Shown piece after piece: positions 34,812-39,804 of a DNA stretch of 64,000 nt. The translations under genes and the position numbers were made by a program. The notes beneath the pieces were generated by a model. It made no database searches. It was given only the letters and a program-made list of their open reading frames with translations, and was not told the DNA's origin. Positions within the stretch are counted from its first letter, which is position 1, and the number at the start of each line of letters is the position of its first letter. The DNA comes from Paralvinella palmiformis (taxonomy: Eukaryota > Annelida > Polychaeta > Terebellida > Alvinellidae), in contig JAODUP010000573.1 of the NCBI GenBank assembly GCA_025642065.1, positions 629,001 through 693,000 of the forward strand. Reading direction: 5' to 3'.

Positions 34812-37312
34812 TAGGTGAAACAGTGCATCTAAAAAGTTTGTTAATTAAATATTCTGTGAATTGGTGAATTATTTAAAAAAAGGCATTTACAGTTTGAAAT
34901 CTTATTTTTAATTGCATAAGTAACTATTGAAACACAATATTGATGAAATGATGTGTTTTGTCCAGATGTTTCATATTTCAGATCAACTTAAGTGTCAGAG
35001 TTGCCACTCATATAAGTTTTCAAAATATATTCTAACTTTTATAGTTACACATTAATACACACTTTGTCACAACCATGTTAGTAATGTATAATGTAATGTT
35101 AGAAAATATATGTATTTATATTTTACTCTTAAACCAAAGATAAGTATTCATGAGACAGTTCCAAGTCAAGTATGCAAATGTTTACTAAAATGTCCACATC
35201 TAAAGTGCAATAACATATCTATATTATTAATACAACATAATCAGTTTACATCAAGCCATAATCTGAGGCTTCATAATTGTGGGGTTAGCATCAAAGTTGC
35301 CATTCTATTATAATTGTTATCACCATTAAGAATACATGATTTTTACATATTACGTTTGTATTATGCTTGTGAGGTTAACAATTTTTTCAAGTTTCACTGT
35401 ATTATTTGGCATAAGACATTTAATATATAGAATCACTTGTAACTGTAGTTACATCTCGTATAGACTATTGTAACTCCCTGTTATACGGCATATCTGATTA
35501 TAAAATTTAATCTCCTTCAGCGAATTCAGAATAGTGCAGCTCGCATTGTAACAAATACTAGAAAATTAGACAGCGTATCCATTTTAAGATTCTGTTAATA
35601 ACTTATAAATCTATTAATGATATGGCTCCAGAATACCTGTGTGAACTGGTTTCCATTAGAAAGTCATCCCGAAAACCAGTGTCTCGGCTCAAGTCATATG
35701 GTGATTGTGCGTTTAGTGTTGCAGCCCCCACTTTGTGGAATAGGTTGCCGGCAAATATTAGAAATGTGTCGTCTCTTGAAAATTTTAAGTCTCTTCTAAA
35801 AACACACCTATTTAAGATCGCTTTCACAGATAAATAATTATTATCTTTTAAATCATTACAGGGTTTTTACAGACATTATTTGGGGTATTATTATATTACA
35901 TATTATTTGTACAGCGCCTTTGAATGGCTCCTGCTAGTAAGGGCGCTTTATTAAATATACATTATTATTATTATTATTATGCACAAGACATGAGAAAGTC
36001 AAATTTTTCTGACTTTGAAGGGATTTCCTGAGCTTACCTAACGTTTCTCATAATTCAAAATTTTCATGACCCAGCACAAAATTCCTTGACTTTTCCCTGA
36101 CCTTGAATTTCACTGACTTTTCCCTGATCAGTGGCAACCCTCTGAGTGATACATTTAGTTTTTCATTTATTTTTCTACAGCTGTTTGCAAAAAATGTCTG
36201 AAATCAAATTTCTCATTATATCAATAATGTAAATTAATCTGTTTCTAGTCTATTTTAACAGACTCAGGCTAAAAAATAACTATATTTGTTGGGTTTCTTT
36301 GAGGACGGAGAAGGGAGAGGGAGGTTATATGATTTTATTTATCTAAATAAAATACAATTTATGCAAAATAATGTATATATTGCCTGTTCTCATATCATAA
36401 ACGAGAATCAGACATTTTAATAACAATTTTTTTCTAACAGGAACTAGTCACTTAATAATATAATAATAGTTGAAATAGCAGTTTTTAACATGGTTGGCTG
36501 TGATAAAACATGTGTTTCTATCAACATAGAATAAGTCATTGATGCTCAATATATATATATCTTTTATTCAAATTAAATCCATACCGGTTCACACAATGTG
36601 CTCATGGTCTGCCATTACCTGACCCTCATTAGCATATTATCCATCTATCCCCCTGAACAATTAAAAGAAAACAATTACACGTGGTGAACTTTGCCATACT
36701 GGCAACTTCAAATGAGGGAGACACATATGGTCTGTAATTTATAGCTTCCAGACGGAGACTAATTCCAAATAAATTTAGAATATGTGGCATGCTCATTGGA
36801 GAAAACGTTGCCAGTTGCCTTGCTGAATGAAAAACTCCTACGACCTCCCGCACAGAATGACCATAGCTACAGGTAAATAGTCTCACACTAGGCATGTAGT
36901 CATAAGTTTATCATTATTAAATCTAATTTATAAATTATTTAACCTTTTCCCAACATTTAACTTTGAATTTGAACATCTCTTCAAAAGTCAGTAAGATAGA
37001 TATTAATATTGGTTCTTCATGGTCAACACCAAAAAGCAGGATTCCATTTGCTCTCAAACCTTCTTTATTATTAACAGACGGAGACAACATTTGTCATTTC
37101 ATGTCAGTATATAAAGATGTTTACCATCCTTATAGATTATTTAAAGTGTCTTCATCAGTAAATTGTCAGTAACTATCTCACCATTAAGATAATCCCTAAT
37201 CAGTATTACACTTACCACTAAAGATGCCAACATTTAGGTTACTGGTGTCTAGATTCTGTACATATTTTCCCAAGTGTTTGTTGAGAAGGTCAGCAACTAA
37301 TCCCTCAAACAT
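277..37312 (-). CDS. VPS13: VPS13-family bridge-like lipid transfer protein, N-terminal part (13 exons, gene continues past position 1)
   Basis: VPS13 proteins are very long rod-like bridges that move bulk lipid between organelle membranes; the N-terminal chorein/RBG part sits at the donor membrane, usually the ER. Coding exons read on the minus strand are 37216-37312, 32850-32893, 21022-21064, 18003-18194, 16980-17041, 16650-16808, 13579-13671, 12878-12935, 12488-12609, 5627-5808, 5103-5238, 923-1159 and 277-413. Every junction has a GT donor and AG acceptor and phase is kept, giving 520 codons plus two bases. Visible landmarks are the start [25 protein letters not shown] near residue 69, [16 protein letters not shown] near 152, [11 protein letters not shown] near 309, W-S-R-I-K-K-H-R near 344, GWWSWW near 414 and [14 protein letters not shown] near 451. 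These occur in the order and spacing known for VPS13A/C. Full family members are about 3,000-3,700 residues, so this is roughly the first sixth. Which paralogue it is cannot be settled here. Confidence 0.93.
414..922. other. Intron, AT-rich, no feature seen
   Basis: Intron between VPS13 exons 13 and 12. The sequence is very AT-rich and no repeat or coding signature was recognised. Confidence 0.6.
923..1159 (-). CDS. VPS13: VPS13 exon 12 (Trp-rich and acidic loop)
   Basis: Seventy-nine codons (residues 397-475). A basic start is followed by [11 protein letters not shown], an acidic run of Asp/Glu, then [18 protein letters not shown] and SIGYDEN. In human VPS13A/C the same position carries G-W-W/F-x-W..., a disordered acidic loop, then L-T-P/S-E-E-x..L-x-x-A-I-G-Y. 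The acceptor is TCTGTGACACAG and the donor GTAAGT. Confidence 0.95.
1160..2258. other. Intron sequence, mostly featureless
   Basis: Part of the intron between VPS13 exons 12 and 11. Two short inverted segments, CTAAAAGAGCCACCTC near 1715 and its imperfect complement near 1830, hint at a tiny foldback but are too short to call. Confidence 0.4.
2261..3090. mobile_element. TA-flanked MITE with CATTAAGCCGAG inverted ends
   Basis: The left end starts CCGTCCCAGTCATTAAGCC at 2261. The right end, read inward on the minus strand from 3090, starts CCATAGGTCCTGGCCATTAA. Both ends share CATTAAGCCGAG within the first 26 bases, and TA lies directly outside each end (2259-2260 and 3091-3092). There is no coding potential. 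The TA duplication points to a Tc1/mariner-type non-autonomous element, but the family is not recognised. Confidence 0.6.
3130..3211. repeat. Compound (TA)n(CA)n(TA)n microsatellite
   Basis: TA dinucleotides, then about 17 CA units, then TA again. It abuts the left end of the TIR element at 3212, so the flanking TA of that element lies inside the tract. Confidence 0.9.
3212..4414. mobile_element. Non-autonomous TIR element, CCGTATATACTCG family (copy A)
   Basis: The left end CCATATATACTCACATATAA and the right end (inward on minus) CGGTATATACTGTGTATAAG form imperfect inverted repeats flanked by TA. Left-end sequence (GGGTAGGGAAAAGGGAG, TTCCTACCAGCTGAAGG) recurs at 39805-40045 and, inverted, at 53590-53700. 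The right half (GAGTTTGAAATGACTAGG) recurs inverted near 50770-50790. It therefore shares both ends with the longer element at 50598-53727 but lacks that element's gene. It has internal near-duplicates, with ACATGC and GCTGTTA motifs repeated about 250 bases apart. Confidence 0.7.
4417..4461. repeat. (TA)n microsatellite
   Basis: An uninterrupted TA run of about 22 units beginning at the right TA of the preceding element. Another TA run lies at 4935-4970. Confidence 0.9.
4462..5102. other. Intron, only a (TA)n run seen
   Basis: AT-rich intron sequence before VPS13 exon 11. Apart from the TA run at 4935-4970 nothing is recognised. Confidence 0.5.
5103..5238 (-). CDS. VPS13: VPS13 exon 11
   Basis: The exon encodes residues 351-396: [15 protein letters not shown], then [20 protein letters not shown]. 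It matches the Y-K-x-L-Y-K-x-x-L and E-x-x-L-D-V-x-x-I-x-x-A-R-x-x-A-x-x-E helical part of the family. The acceptor is TTACTTACACAG and the donor GTAAGT. Confidence 0.93.
5592..5613. repeat. (TG)n microsatellite beside exon 10
   Basis: About 11 TG units placed roughly 14 bases beyond the donor of VPS13 exon 10, inside the intron. On the transcript strand it reads as CA repeats. Confidence 0.85.
5627..5808 (-). CDS. VPS13: VPS13 exon 10
   Basis: The exon encodes residues 291-350 and part of R351. It contains [18 protein letters not shown] and [10 protein letters not shown], counterparts of the YRKYRP.VPLH..A..WW and W-S-W-x-x-I-K/R-K-H-R motifs. The acceptor is TTCATTTTCAG and the donor GTAAAT. 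A (GT)n run (5592-5613) starts about 14 bases inside the downstream intron. Confidence 0.95.
6105..6189. repeat. (CT)n microsatellite
   Basis: About 40 CT units with two short interruptions, directly before the 20-bp minisatellite. Confidence 0.95.
6240..7905. repeat. 20-bp minisatellite, about 80 copies
   Basis: The unit is CAGTCATCTTATACAGTACC, with the last four bases alternating ACCC, TTCC and ATCC. It lies in the VPS13 intron between exons 10 and 9. Because 20 is not a multiple of 3, all three frames on the plus strand stay open for long stretches and give S/Q/Y-rich pseudo-proteins. A longer block (a mosaic of variant units including TTTTTAGTCATC and a shortened TTATAGTTTCC unit) at 6667-6850 is repeated at 7045-7230, 378 bases later. 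The array decays at both edges. Confidence 0.97.
8660..8803 (-). mobile_element. tRNA-derived SINE, family 1 (degraded)
   Basis: On the minus strand this reads as a degraded tRNA head followed by a body containing ATTACCTTTGGAG. It matches the copies at 17493-17667, 31626-31776 and 44540-44703. Confidence 0.55.
9205..9520 (+). mobile_element. tRNA-derived SINE, family 2
   Basis: The tRNA head has TAGTTAGAGCGTCGTACTC (A box region) and GGTTCGAGACTCC (B box). A body follows with GCAATGTTGTCATGTGGC and a tail ending GCACTATATAAATGTCAC and ATTAT units. It is a near-full match to the copy at 13178-13495. Confidence 0.75.
10025..10960. other. Intron, nothing recognised
   Basis: AT-rich part of the intron between VPS13 exons 10 and 9, without repeats or coding signatures that I can identify. 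Confidence 0.5.
10961..12295. repeat. Dispersed foldback-like repeat split by a TIR element
   Basis: The left part (10961-11100, with GAAACCCGCTG and CTTGCGGAAGTGATTAG) and the right part (11946-12295, with GTTATAATTAGTTTAAATTT and AAGTATTAAAAAAACAATGG) both match the segment at 59890-60175, the left part in inverse orientation. CGCTTCCGCATGGTGGT near 12045 is also roughly the inverse complement of the left part, so the unit is partly self-complementary. The 11141-11944 element sits between the two halves. Confidence 0.45.
11141..11944. mobile_element. Non-autonomous TIR element, CCGTATATACTCGTG family (copy B)
   Basis: The left end is CCATAGATACTCGTGTATAG at 11141 after a TA. The right end, read inward on minus, is ATCGTATATACTCGTGTATA. 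Both continue into GGCCGCACT, giving inverted repeats of about 30 bases. Sub-terminal TATAAGACG(C/T)AC motifs occur inside both ends. The right flank no longer shows TA. There is no transposase. The TIR resembles that of the 50598-53727 element (TATACTCGCGTATAAG), suggesting related transposition machinery. Confidence 0.7.
12488..12609 (-). CDS. VPS13: VPS13 exon 9
   Basis: The exon encodes residues 250-290, starting [17 protein letters not shown] and running through [18 protein letters not shown]. This corresponds to the LRP-V/I-x-A..KL..N strand and the following P-K/x-x-x-x-x-I/L-x-L-x-x-I repeat. The acceptor is TATTTCTCAG and the donor GTTAGT. A (CA)n tract (12761-12784) lies in the intron upstream. 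Confidence 0.93.
12878..12935 (-). CDS. VPS13: VPS13 exon 8
   Basis: Fifty-eight bases encode [19 protein letters not shown] (residues 231-249) plus one base, matching the D-L-K-N-x-I segment just before the F/L-R-P-I/V-x-A strand. The acceptor is TTTTTTCTTCAG and the donor GTATGT. Confidence 0.85.
13178..13495 (+). mobile_element. tRNA-derived SINE, family 2
   Basis: The head has CCATGGTAGCGCAGTTAG with TAGAGCGTAGGACTCG (A box) and GGTTCAAGGCTCC (B box). The body matches 9205-9520 (GGTTCACTCATCCATAA, GGCAGCATGCGTTGTATG), and the tail is GTGCTATATAAATATCAC plus ATT units. It lies in the intron between VPS13 exons 8 and 7, antisense to the gene. Confidence 0.8.
13579..13671 (-). CDS. VPS13: VPS13 exon 7
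   Basis: Thirty-one codons (residues 200-230) begin [18 protein letters not shown], equivalent to the L-x-x-L-x-x-Y-W-N-V segment of human VPS13A/C. The acceptor is CTTTTACAG and the donor GTTAGT. The exon ends WR. Confidence 0.88.
13930..16510. repeat. 23-bp minisatellite, about 110 copies
   Basis: The unit is 23 bases with core TTTGTTATAGTGTC followed by a variable (T/A)ATGG(G/T)TTG. The low-coordinate half (13930-15060) is arranged as 46-bp dimers alternating GTATCAACAGGATG and GTGTCAGTAGGTTG types. The high-coordinate half is nearly uniform TTATAGTGTCTATGGTTTG, with TATATATGGG variants at regular intervals. It fills the VPS13 intron between exons 7 and 6 and ends 140 bases from exon 6. 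Open frames in it are not genes. Confidence 0.97.
16650..16808 (-). CDS. VPS13: VPS13 exon 6 (IHIRYED segment)
   Basis: The exon is exactly 53 codons (residues 147-199), beginning [12 protein letters not shown] and containing [13 protein letters not shown] and SQWQPITLD. The IHIRYED..T-N/D-P..PF..G-I motif is diagnostic of VPS13. The acceptor is TGTTGCAG and the donor GTACGAG. The giant 23-bp minisatellite lies immediately downstream in transcription order, between exons 6 and 7. Confidence 0.95.
16980..17041 (-). CDS. VPS13: VPS13 exon 5
   Basis: Sixty-two bases encode residues 126-146, including [15 protein letters not shown], the amphipathic F-x-E-K-L-x-x-x-I-x-x-N-x-Q segment that precedes the IHIRYED strand in VPS13 proteins. 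The acceptor is CTTTTACAG and the donor GTTAGTG. Confidence 0.9.
17042..18002. other. Intron between VPS13 exons 5 and 4
   Basis: AT-rich intron containing a (GAT)n stretch near 17475, the SINE at 17493-17667 and a TA run at 17716-17742. Nothing else is recognised. Confidence 0.5.
17493..17667 (-). mobile_element. tRNA-derived SINE, family 1
   Basis: Read on the minus strand, a tRNA-like head carries the B box GTTCGAATCTCAGC. A body follows with TCATCTTTGACTTCGCC, CATTACCTTTGGAGGTCG, and TAGCCTATGTTGTGC. The plus-strand copy at 31626-31776 has the same order of motifs. Confidence 0.7.
18003..18194 (-). CDS. VPS13: VPS13 exon 4
   Basis: This exon encodes residues 62-125, from [17 protein letters not shown] through [11 protein letters not shown] to a basic helix rich in R/K and a tail ending TNQEK. 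The IPW..LY..PV..x-L-E-D-V-Y-x-L-x-x-P stretch is one of the best VPS13 signatures. The acceptor is CTTTCCAG. The donor GTTACT is weak, but it is the only one that keeps phase with exon 5. Confidence 0.92.
18195..19629. other. Intron, nothing recognised
   Basis: Part of the intron between VPS13 exons 4 and 3. It is AT-rich with no clear repeat or coding signature. Confidence 0.5.
19630..20070. repeat. Degenerate 40-bp tandem repeat
   Basis: A unit of about 40 bases with GACAGGTGAGAGAATAACAA and ACTAAAGATATATTATTAT. Three units at 19670-19800 are well preserved; the rest decay into short GACAG/TAACAAGA fragments. Confidence 0.75.
20071..21021. other. Intron with a compound microsatellite
   Basis: Mostly unrecognised intron sequence. 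A (CA)n(TA)n(GA)n run at 20911-20966 ends in a G-run and lies 60 bases from VPS13 exon 3. Confidence 0.5.
21022..21064 (-). CDS. VPS13: VPS13 exon 3
   Basis: Forty-three bases encode [14 protein letters not shown] (residues 48-61) plus the first base of G62. The acceptor is GGTTTTCAG and the donor GTAAG. The pattern F-x-x-P-I/F-x-V-x-x-G-x-I-G is the conserved continuation of the chorein domain. The intron upstream (21065-32849) is the transposon-rich one. Confidence 0.9.
21065..21907. other. Intron, nothing recognised
   Basis: Start of the 11.8-kb intron between VPS13 exons 3 and 2. It is AT-rich with no signature identified before the MULE. Confidence 0.45.
22300..22553. repeat. Pair of about 95-bp direct repeats inside the MULE
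   Basis: Two copies, 22305-22395 and 22465-22553, share GAAAGGATCATCCCTG, ATTGCTAATGG and AAGCCACTG with the same spacing. They lie between the left TIR and the transposase start and may be part of the promoter region of the transposon. Confidence 0.7.
22702..24190 (+). pseudogene. FLYWCH zinc-finger MULE transposase, broken
   Basis: Exon 1 (22702-22851) starts [10 protein letters not shown] and carries the FLYWCH finger [17 protein letters not shown] with [18 protein letters not shown] intron (22852-22999) joins in frame to [14 protein letters not shown], completing C2H2-like spacing. The MULE domain follows with [89 protein letters not shown] and GWNNGF. The first catalytic Asp (MDGTF) and the Glu-containing CEGWNN are present. 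Breaks are an in-frame TGA at 23369, a frame change near 23600 next to the second Asp region, another near 23900-23935, and loss of the segment between LVGH and the C-terminal [19 protein letters not shown], which is in a third frame. It cannot encode an active protein. Confidence 0.88.
24508..24560. repeat. (GT)n(TA)n microsatellite and T-rich run
   Basis: Eight GT units, then TA units, then poly-T/ATTTTT, placed immediately inside the right TIR block of the MULE. Confidence 0.8.
24730..25045 (-). pseudogene. Retrotransposon Pol C-terminal tail
   Basis: On the minus strand, VKQVECYKV is followed by [15 protein letters not shown], a proline run (P7-8, coded by the C-run at 24861-24870), and in another frame [16 protein letters not shown] before a stop near 24733. 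The VECYKV segment directly continues the [14 protein letters not shown] segment that ends at 26425 once the intervening insertion is taken out. Confidence 0.65.
25075..25530 (+). pseudogene. pogo/Tigger-type transposase N-terminal DNA-binding region, truncated
   Basis: The sequence carries a CENP-B-like helix-turn-helix: [37 protein letters not shown]. After an in-frame TAA at 25297 comes the HTH_Tnp_Tc5-type part [35 protein letters not shown] and [18 protein letters not shown]. Pogo/Tigger proteins then continue with a DDE_1 domain, but here the sequence runs into a TA microsatellite (25548-25574) and LINE sequence. Confidence 0.75.
25590..26424 (+). mobile_element. LINE 3' end (CR1/jockey-like RT C-terminus), truncated
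   Basis: The plus strand encodes the end of a LINE ORF2 in shifting frames: [18 protein letters not shown], then [52 protein letters not shown] and the cysteine motif [12 protein letters not shown]. The G-x-x-I-W-N-S-L-P and G-P-x-C-x-C-x-x-C ends are typical of LINE-2/CR1-like ORF2. The 3' UTR ends TTAAATAAATTGTATCCATC, directly against retrotransposon Pol sequence at about 26425. Confidence 0.75.
26425..27500 (-). pseudogene. Retrotransposon integrase region, broken
   Basis: On the minus strand the zinc-binding part is visible as [36 protein letters not shown] and [13 protein letters not shown] (H-x-x-x-H ... C-x2-C). The core follows: [19 protein letters not shown], then [52 protein letters not shown], and [20 protein letters not shown]. 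Several frames are involved. Confidence 0.75.
27570..29130 (-). pseudogene. Retrotransposon RNase H region, split by the minisatellite
   Basis: The upstream part (28830-29130 on minus) reads [33 protein letters not shown] and [14 protein letters not shown], the tethered RNase H connection. After the 24-bp array, 27640-27720 reads [15 protein letters not shown], the usual N-I-P-S-D-F end of RNase H. Stops and frame changes occur throughout. Confidence 0.65.
27767..28812. repeat. 24-bp minisatellite derived from RNase H codons
   Basis: The unit on the plus strand is 24 bases with core ACATAGCTTATTGTATGTC, about 40 copies, some lengthened to 26 by an extra TA. Read on the minus strand the edge of the array is [15 protein letters not shown] and the repeat unit is eight codons (C-V-Q-T-Y-N-K-L). 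It therefore grew from the RNase H coding sequence of the surrounding retrotransposon. A second edge copy at 27870-27900 reads [11 protein letters not shown]. Most internal units have drifted out of frame. Confidence 0.9.
29145..30322 (-). pseudogene. Retrotransposon reverse transcriptase, broken
   Basis: On the minus strand the RT begins with [36 protein letters not shown], then VISDLT (first catalytic Asp), [19 protein letters not shown], and the catalytic box [12 protein letters not shown], followed by [18 protein letters not shown] and [20 protein letters not shown]. The usual F/Y-x-D-D box is L-A-D-D here. The 29466-29640 stretch contains stops and a frame change. Confidence 0.85.
30307..30620 (-). 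pseudogene. Retrotransposon aspartic protease region
   Basis: On the minus strand, [19 protein letters not shown] contains the retropepsin D-T/S-G active-site loop, followed by [26 protein letters not shown] and ILSDGSK. The spacing fits a monomeric half-protease of about 110 residues. It follows the zinc-knuckle gag segment after a short acidic linker. Confidence 0.8.
30650..31413 (-). pseudogene. Retrotransposon gag with C-x2-C-x8-H-x4-C zinc knuckle, broken
   Basis: On the minus strand the start reads [19 protein letters not shown], then [84 protein letters not shown] and CPLCKKAGR. An in-frame stop is followed by [10 protein letters not shown]. The zinc ligands are spaced C-x2-C-x8-H-x4-C, unlike the usual C-x2-C-x4-H-x4-C retroviral knuckle. 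Confidence 0.75.
31626..31776 (+). mobile_element. tRNA-derived SINE, family 1, with 15-bp target duplication
   Basis: The head GGCGCCTTGGTGGTATC and the B box GAGTTCGAATATC are followed by TTTGACTTCGCTTCATTACC and TTTGGAGGTCAC. It is flanked by a perfect 15-base direct repeat TCAATAATGGTTACT at 31611-31625 and 31777-31791, the hallmark of LINE-assisted insertion. It is the best-preserved member of family 1 in the window. Confidence 0.88.
31792..32849. other. Intron with a (TA)n run
   Basis: AT-rich sequence before VPS13 exon 2, with a TA run at 32268-32300. No coding or transposon signature is recognised. Confidence 0.5.
32850..32893 (-). CDS. VPS13: VPS13 exon 2
   Basis: Forty-four bases encode [15 protein letters not shown] (residues 33-47), matching the G-x-V-x-L-x-x-L-x-L-x-x-x-A-L strand of the chorein domain. 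The acceptor is TTTTTTCACAG and the donor GTGAGT. The L2-like LINE 3' end at 32909-33083 starts only about 16 bases upstream of the exon, so the branch-point region is LINE-derived. Confidence 0.9.
32909..33083 (+). mobile_element. L2/CR1-like LINE 3' end
   Basis: The sequence begins in the last LINE codons (TTTTAAATCTGTTCTAAAAC, then TTTCACAGATAAATAATAA) and continues through GTACAGTGCCTTTGAATGGC, TCCTGCTAGTAATGGC and TTATTAAATATACATTATTA. It is the same 3' module as at 35780-35966. It is severely 5'-truncated and sits just upstream of the VPS13 exon 2 acceptor, antisense to the gene. Confidence 0.8.
33084..33879. other. Intron, little recognised
   Basis: Contains CAT/ATC and TA runs and a short AGGTGGAGCTTCTAGACAGG segment (33290-33350) that resembles the LINE 3' UTR at 33900-34010. 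Nothing else is recognised. Confidence 0.4.
33880..34760 (-). mobile_element. LINE with RNase H domain (I/Nimb-like), 3' part
   Basis: On the minus strand the end of an ORF2 reads [19 protein letters not shown] (RNase H C-terminal G-x-x-x-N-D-x-A-D motif), then [37 protein letters not shown], and the zinc-like [20 protein letters not shown] (C-x2-C-x8-H-x4-C), with a stop at about 34195. A 3' UTR continues to about 33880. The 5' side is cut off by a (TA)n tract at 34763-34806. RNase H after RT is characteristic of I-group LINEs. Confidence 0.7.
34763..34806. repeat. (TA)n microsatellite
   Basis: About 21 TA units after GTGTG, marking the truncated end of the LINE fragment. Confidence 0.9.
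34996..36144. mobile_element. hAT-like element, CAGAG..GTTGCCAC ends, carrying a LINE
   Basis: The left end is CAGAGTTGCCACTCATA at 34996. The right end, inward on minus from 36144, is CAGAGGGTTGCCACTGATCA, followed by sub-terminal GGGAAAAGTCAG motifs. CAGAG/GTTGCCAC ends with GAAAAGTCA repeats occur in hAT elements. The 8-base flanks do not match exactly (TTAAGTGT / AGTGATAC). The L2-like LINE at 35440-35966 lies inside. Confidence 0.45.
35440..35966 (+). mobile_element. L2/CR1-like LINE, ORF2 C-terminus and 3' tail
   Basis: The plus strand encodes in broken frames [30 protein letters not shown], then [36 protein letters not shown] and [18 protein letters not shown] before TAA at 35835. The A-P-x-L-W-N-x-L-P and F-K-x-x-L-K-T-H-L-F motifs are typical of L2/CR1 ORF2 ends. 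The tail GTACAGCGCCTTTGAATGG, then TTATTAAATATACATTATTA, ends in ATT repeats. Confidence 0.85.
36145..37215. other. Intron before VPS13 exon 1, nothing certain
   Basis: AT-rich. A segment at 36713-36790 (GGTCTGTAATTTATAGCTTC, CCAAATAAATTTAGAA) weakly resembles 48215-48265, suggesting an old dispersed repeat. No coding signature is seen. Confidence 0.4.
37216..37312 (-). CDS. VPS13: VPS13 exon 1 (start codon, chorein N-terminus)
   Basis: The ATG lies at 37312-37310 with A at -3. The exon encodes residues 1-32 plus the first base of codon 33. It begins [18 protein letters not shown] and ends NLNVGIFS, then donor GTAAGT-type (CTTAC at 37211-37215 on the plus strand). The M-x-E-x-x-V..LLN..LG.YV pattern is the family start, and no better upstream in-frame start was found. 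Any 5' UTR exon further upstream is not identified. Confidence 0.93.
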
Positions 37313-37735
37313 CGTGGACAGGTTTGTGTGTCTGTGCTTCTAGTTATCTGAACAATATCTTCAACATGGGATGTTTATGTGACAACAACAAAATCCATAT
37401 CTGTTGAATAAAGACAAACTGACAATTAGTTCTTCATTCTACAAAAATCATCTAATGTCAAGATAATAGGCATATTTAAAACAAAACATGTTTTGTATTA
37501 TTCAATAATTTACAGATATTCAGAATATTTATTATTGTGATCAAAAGAAATAATTTCAAATATTGCCACTTAACCAATTTATTTTACAATATTTTATAAT
37601 GAAAAGTGATAAACAACATCTTGGAGAGACATCCATACACGTGTACATTTTAAAGTAATCATCAGAAACAAACCTGAGAACCACGTGAAATGTGATGGTT
37701 TCTTAAGACATGATGCAATTATATAAACTATTAAA

Positions 37736-38081
37736 CATGGTTCCCACAGCCAAGGAAATGTTATTTTCCAGGACATTTCTAGGACAGAATTACTATGTTC
37801 CATGACAAAGTATAAAATATTTAATATATGATCAATTATTAACATTTTTTATTATACAGCCTCTTCCTCATCCCTTATCTAGCTGTCTGCTCTACCCACT
37901 GTTATTTAAATTTTAACTAACATGGGATATTAAGACTATGTACTGATACTCTTTTTCTTCTACAATCAAAGTTTTCATCTACAGGCATAATATTTATTTA
38001 CGTTTTTTTGGTGTGTTTTGTGTGACATTTCCAGGACCTGGAAAATGAATTTGTCATTTTCCAGGATGTATGAGAACCCTG
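37736..38081. mobile_element. hAT-like MITE, GGGTTC(C/T)CA ends (copy 1)
   Basis: The left end is CATGGTTCCCACAGCCAAGG. The right end, inward on minus, is CAGGGTTCTCATACATCCTG. Both lead into TTTTCCAGGAC-type motifs. The interior (TTTAACTAACATGGGATAT, CTATGTACTGATACTC) is about 75% similar to copy 2. Ends of type CAGGGTTCCCAC..CCTGGAAAA are known from hAT families. Confidence 0.55.
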
Positions 38082-38339
38082 TTAAAGCAATATACTATCA
38101 GCTATCCTACTTCTCAGACTAGCATAACAAACATCACCCCCCTTCCCCGTTTTACACTTTATTTCAAAACTAACAAAATATTTCCATGTTAAAACTTAAA
38201 CAACAGCTACACAACATCCACCCTGTAGCCTATAATGTTGAAATGTTAAGAAAGAATTGTATAATATCTAAACAGAAATAAATATTCTATTGTAAATTTC
38301 AATTTAGATCACCATTCCAAAATAAATTTGACTGTAACA

Positions 38340-38771
38340 CATAGTTCCCAAAATAAGGAAATTTAATTTTCCAGAACATATCCAGGACAGAATTACCATT
38401 TTCCAGGAGAAAGTATACAAAATGTATAGGTAATAAATCAAGATACTGATGAAAAAGCATATATTTATTCAATGTATGATCGATTATTGACATTTTTATG
38501 GCATAGCTTCTTCCTCGATCACACCTTCTAGTTCTAGCTTTCTGATCCACCCATTTTTAATTAAATTTTAACTAACATGGGATATCAAGACTATGTACCA
38601 GTACTCTTTTTCTTCTGTAACTGAAGTTTTCTACTACAAGCTTTTTGTTCTAAGTGAATTTATTTTACAGGTAATATTATTTCCATGACATTTCTGATTT
38701 TGTCAAATTCGGGGATATTTCCAGGAACTGGAAAATGACTATGTAATTTTCCAGGTTGCATGGGAACCCTG
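38340..38771. mobile_element. hAT-like MITE, GGGTTC(C/T)CA ends (copy 2)
   Basis: The left end is CATAGTTCCCAAAATAAGG. The right end, inward on minus, is CAGGGTTCCCATGCAACCTG. GTAACA is found at both borders (38334-38339 and 38771-38776), a possible part of the target duplication. It has the same orientation and internal order as copy 1, 260 bases away. Confidence 0.55.
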
Positions 38772-39804
38772 TAACATTACTCTTACTAATAGTAATAACA
38801 AATGTAAACTAATGGTGTGTAAACATATACAGTGCCTAGGAAACAAATATAAACTCTTTGTGAAACAAATCTAGCTGTCTTTAGCTTGGATTGAAGCTAG
38901 CTCTATACTGTGTTACAAGTCTTAATTCATTTTGATAAATTAGTTTATTTTATGTTTATACAGAATTAAAACTTATTTTCAATTTTTATATAATAATATA
39001 TGTACAAAATATAAACATTTACAAGAAGTGTATTTGGTAGATTTCAGTTTTAGTTTAAATATTGATTACTCATTAGCTGAAAAAATTATTATTAATTCTA
39101 AATGATAGAAATAAATTGTTCAATACAAACGATTTTCAGTGTATTTCTTCTGAGTCTATAGACTCTACTGTACTATACTGTACCGTGCTAACACTCAAAA
39201 CTAAAATATTTAACATGTTAAAAGCTTAAAGCAATCCTTATTTTCATCATACCCCAAAATATAATAATAATGAGACAGGATGTTGTCATACATCTTTAGA
39301 CATAATAATAAAAATAATCACAATCTTCTACAGCACTAATATCCTCAAAAAGAATTGAGCTCAGTGGCACACCTAGATGGCTATATATAGACTAATATAC
39401 AGAGTCTAGTAGAGGGGTTTGGGCAATTCATTATTAAAACTGTGGCTAAGATTAATTCTAGTAAATTTATATTACAAGCTGATCAAAACTGTAATTTTAT
39501 TAAATGCTAAAGACATTACAATATGTGGATATTTGAATCACATGTACGTAGAAATTCAGATCCCAATTGGCAATACTTATGAATGTTCATTTTCACTTGG
39601 CAAGTCCTGCTGGTCAGAGTTATGTGTTAAGGTCATCAAACCCCAAAATTAGACAAATATTAATATATTTTTCATGCTAATCATACACATATGCACTTAA
39701 AAAAAATTATAATAGTCCTCATATCTGGTTGCAACAAATCTTTGGGGACAAATGGAAGAAACTAAAATTGATTTGTTTTGACCAACATATTGAAAATAAT
39801 TGTA
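38772..39804. other. AT-rich sequence, nothing recognised
   Basis: Upstream of VPS13 exon 1. No promoter, repeat or coding feature could be supported. Confidence 0.45.
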
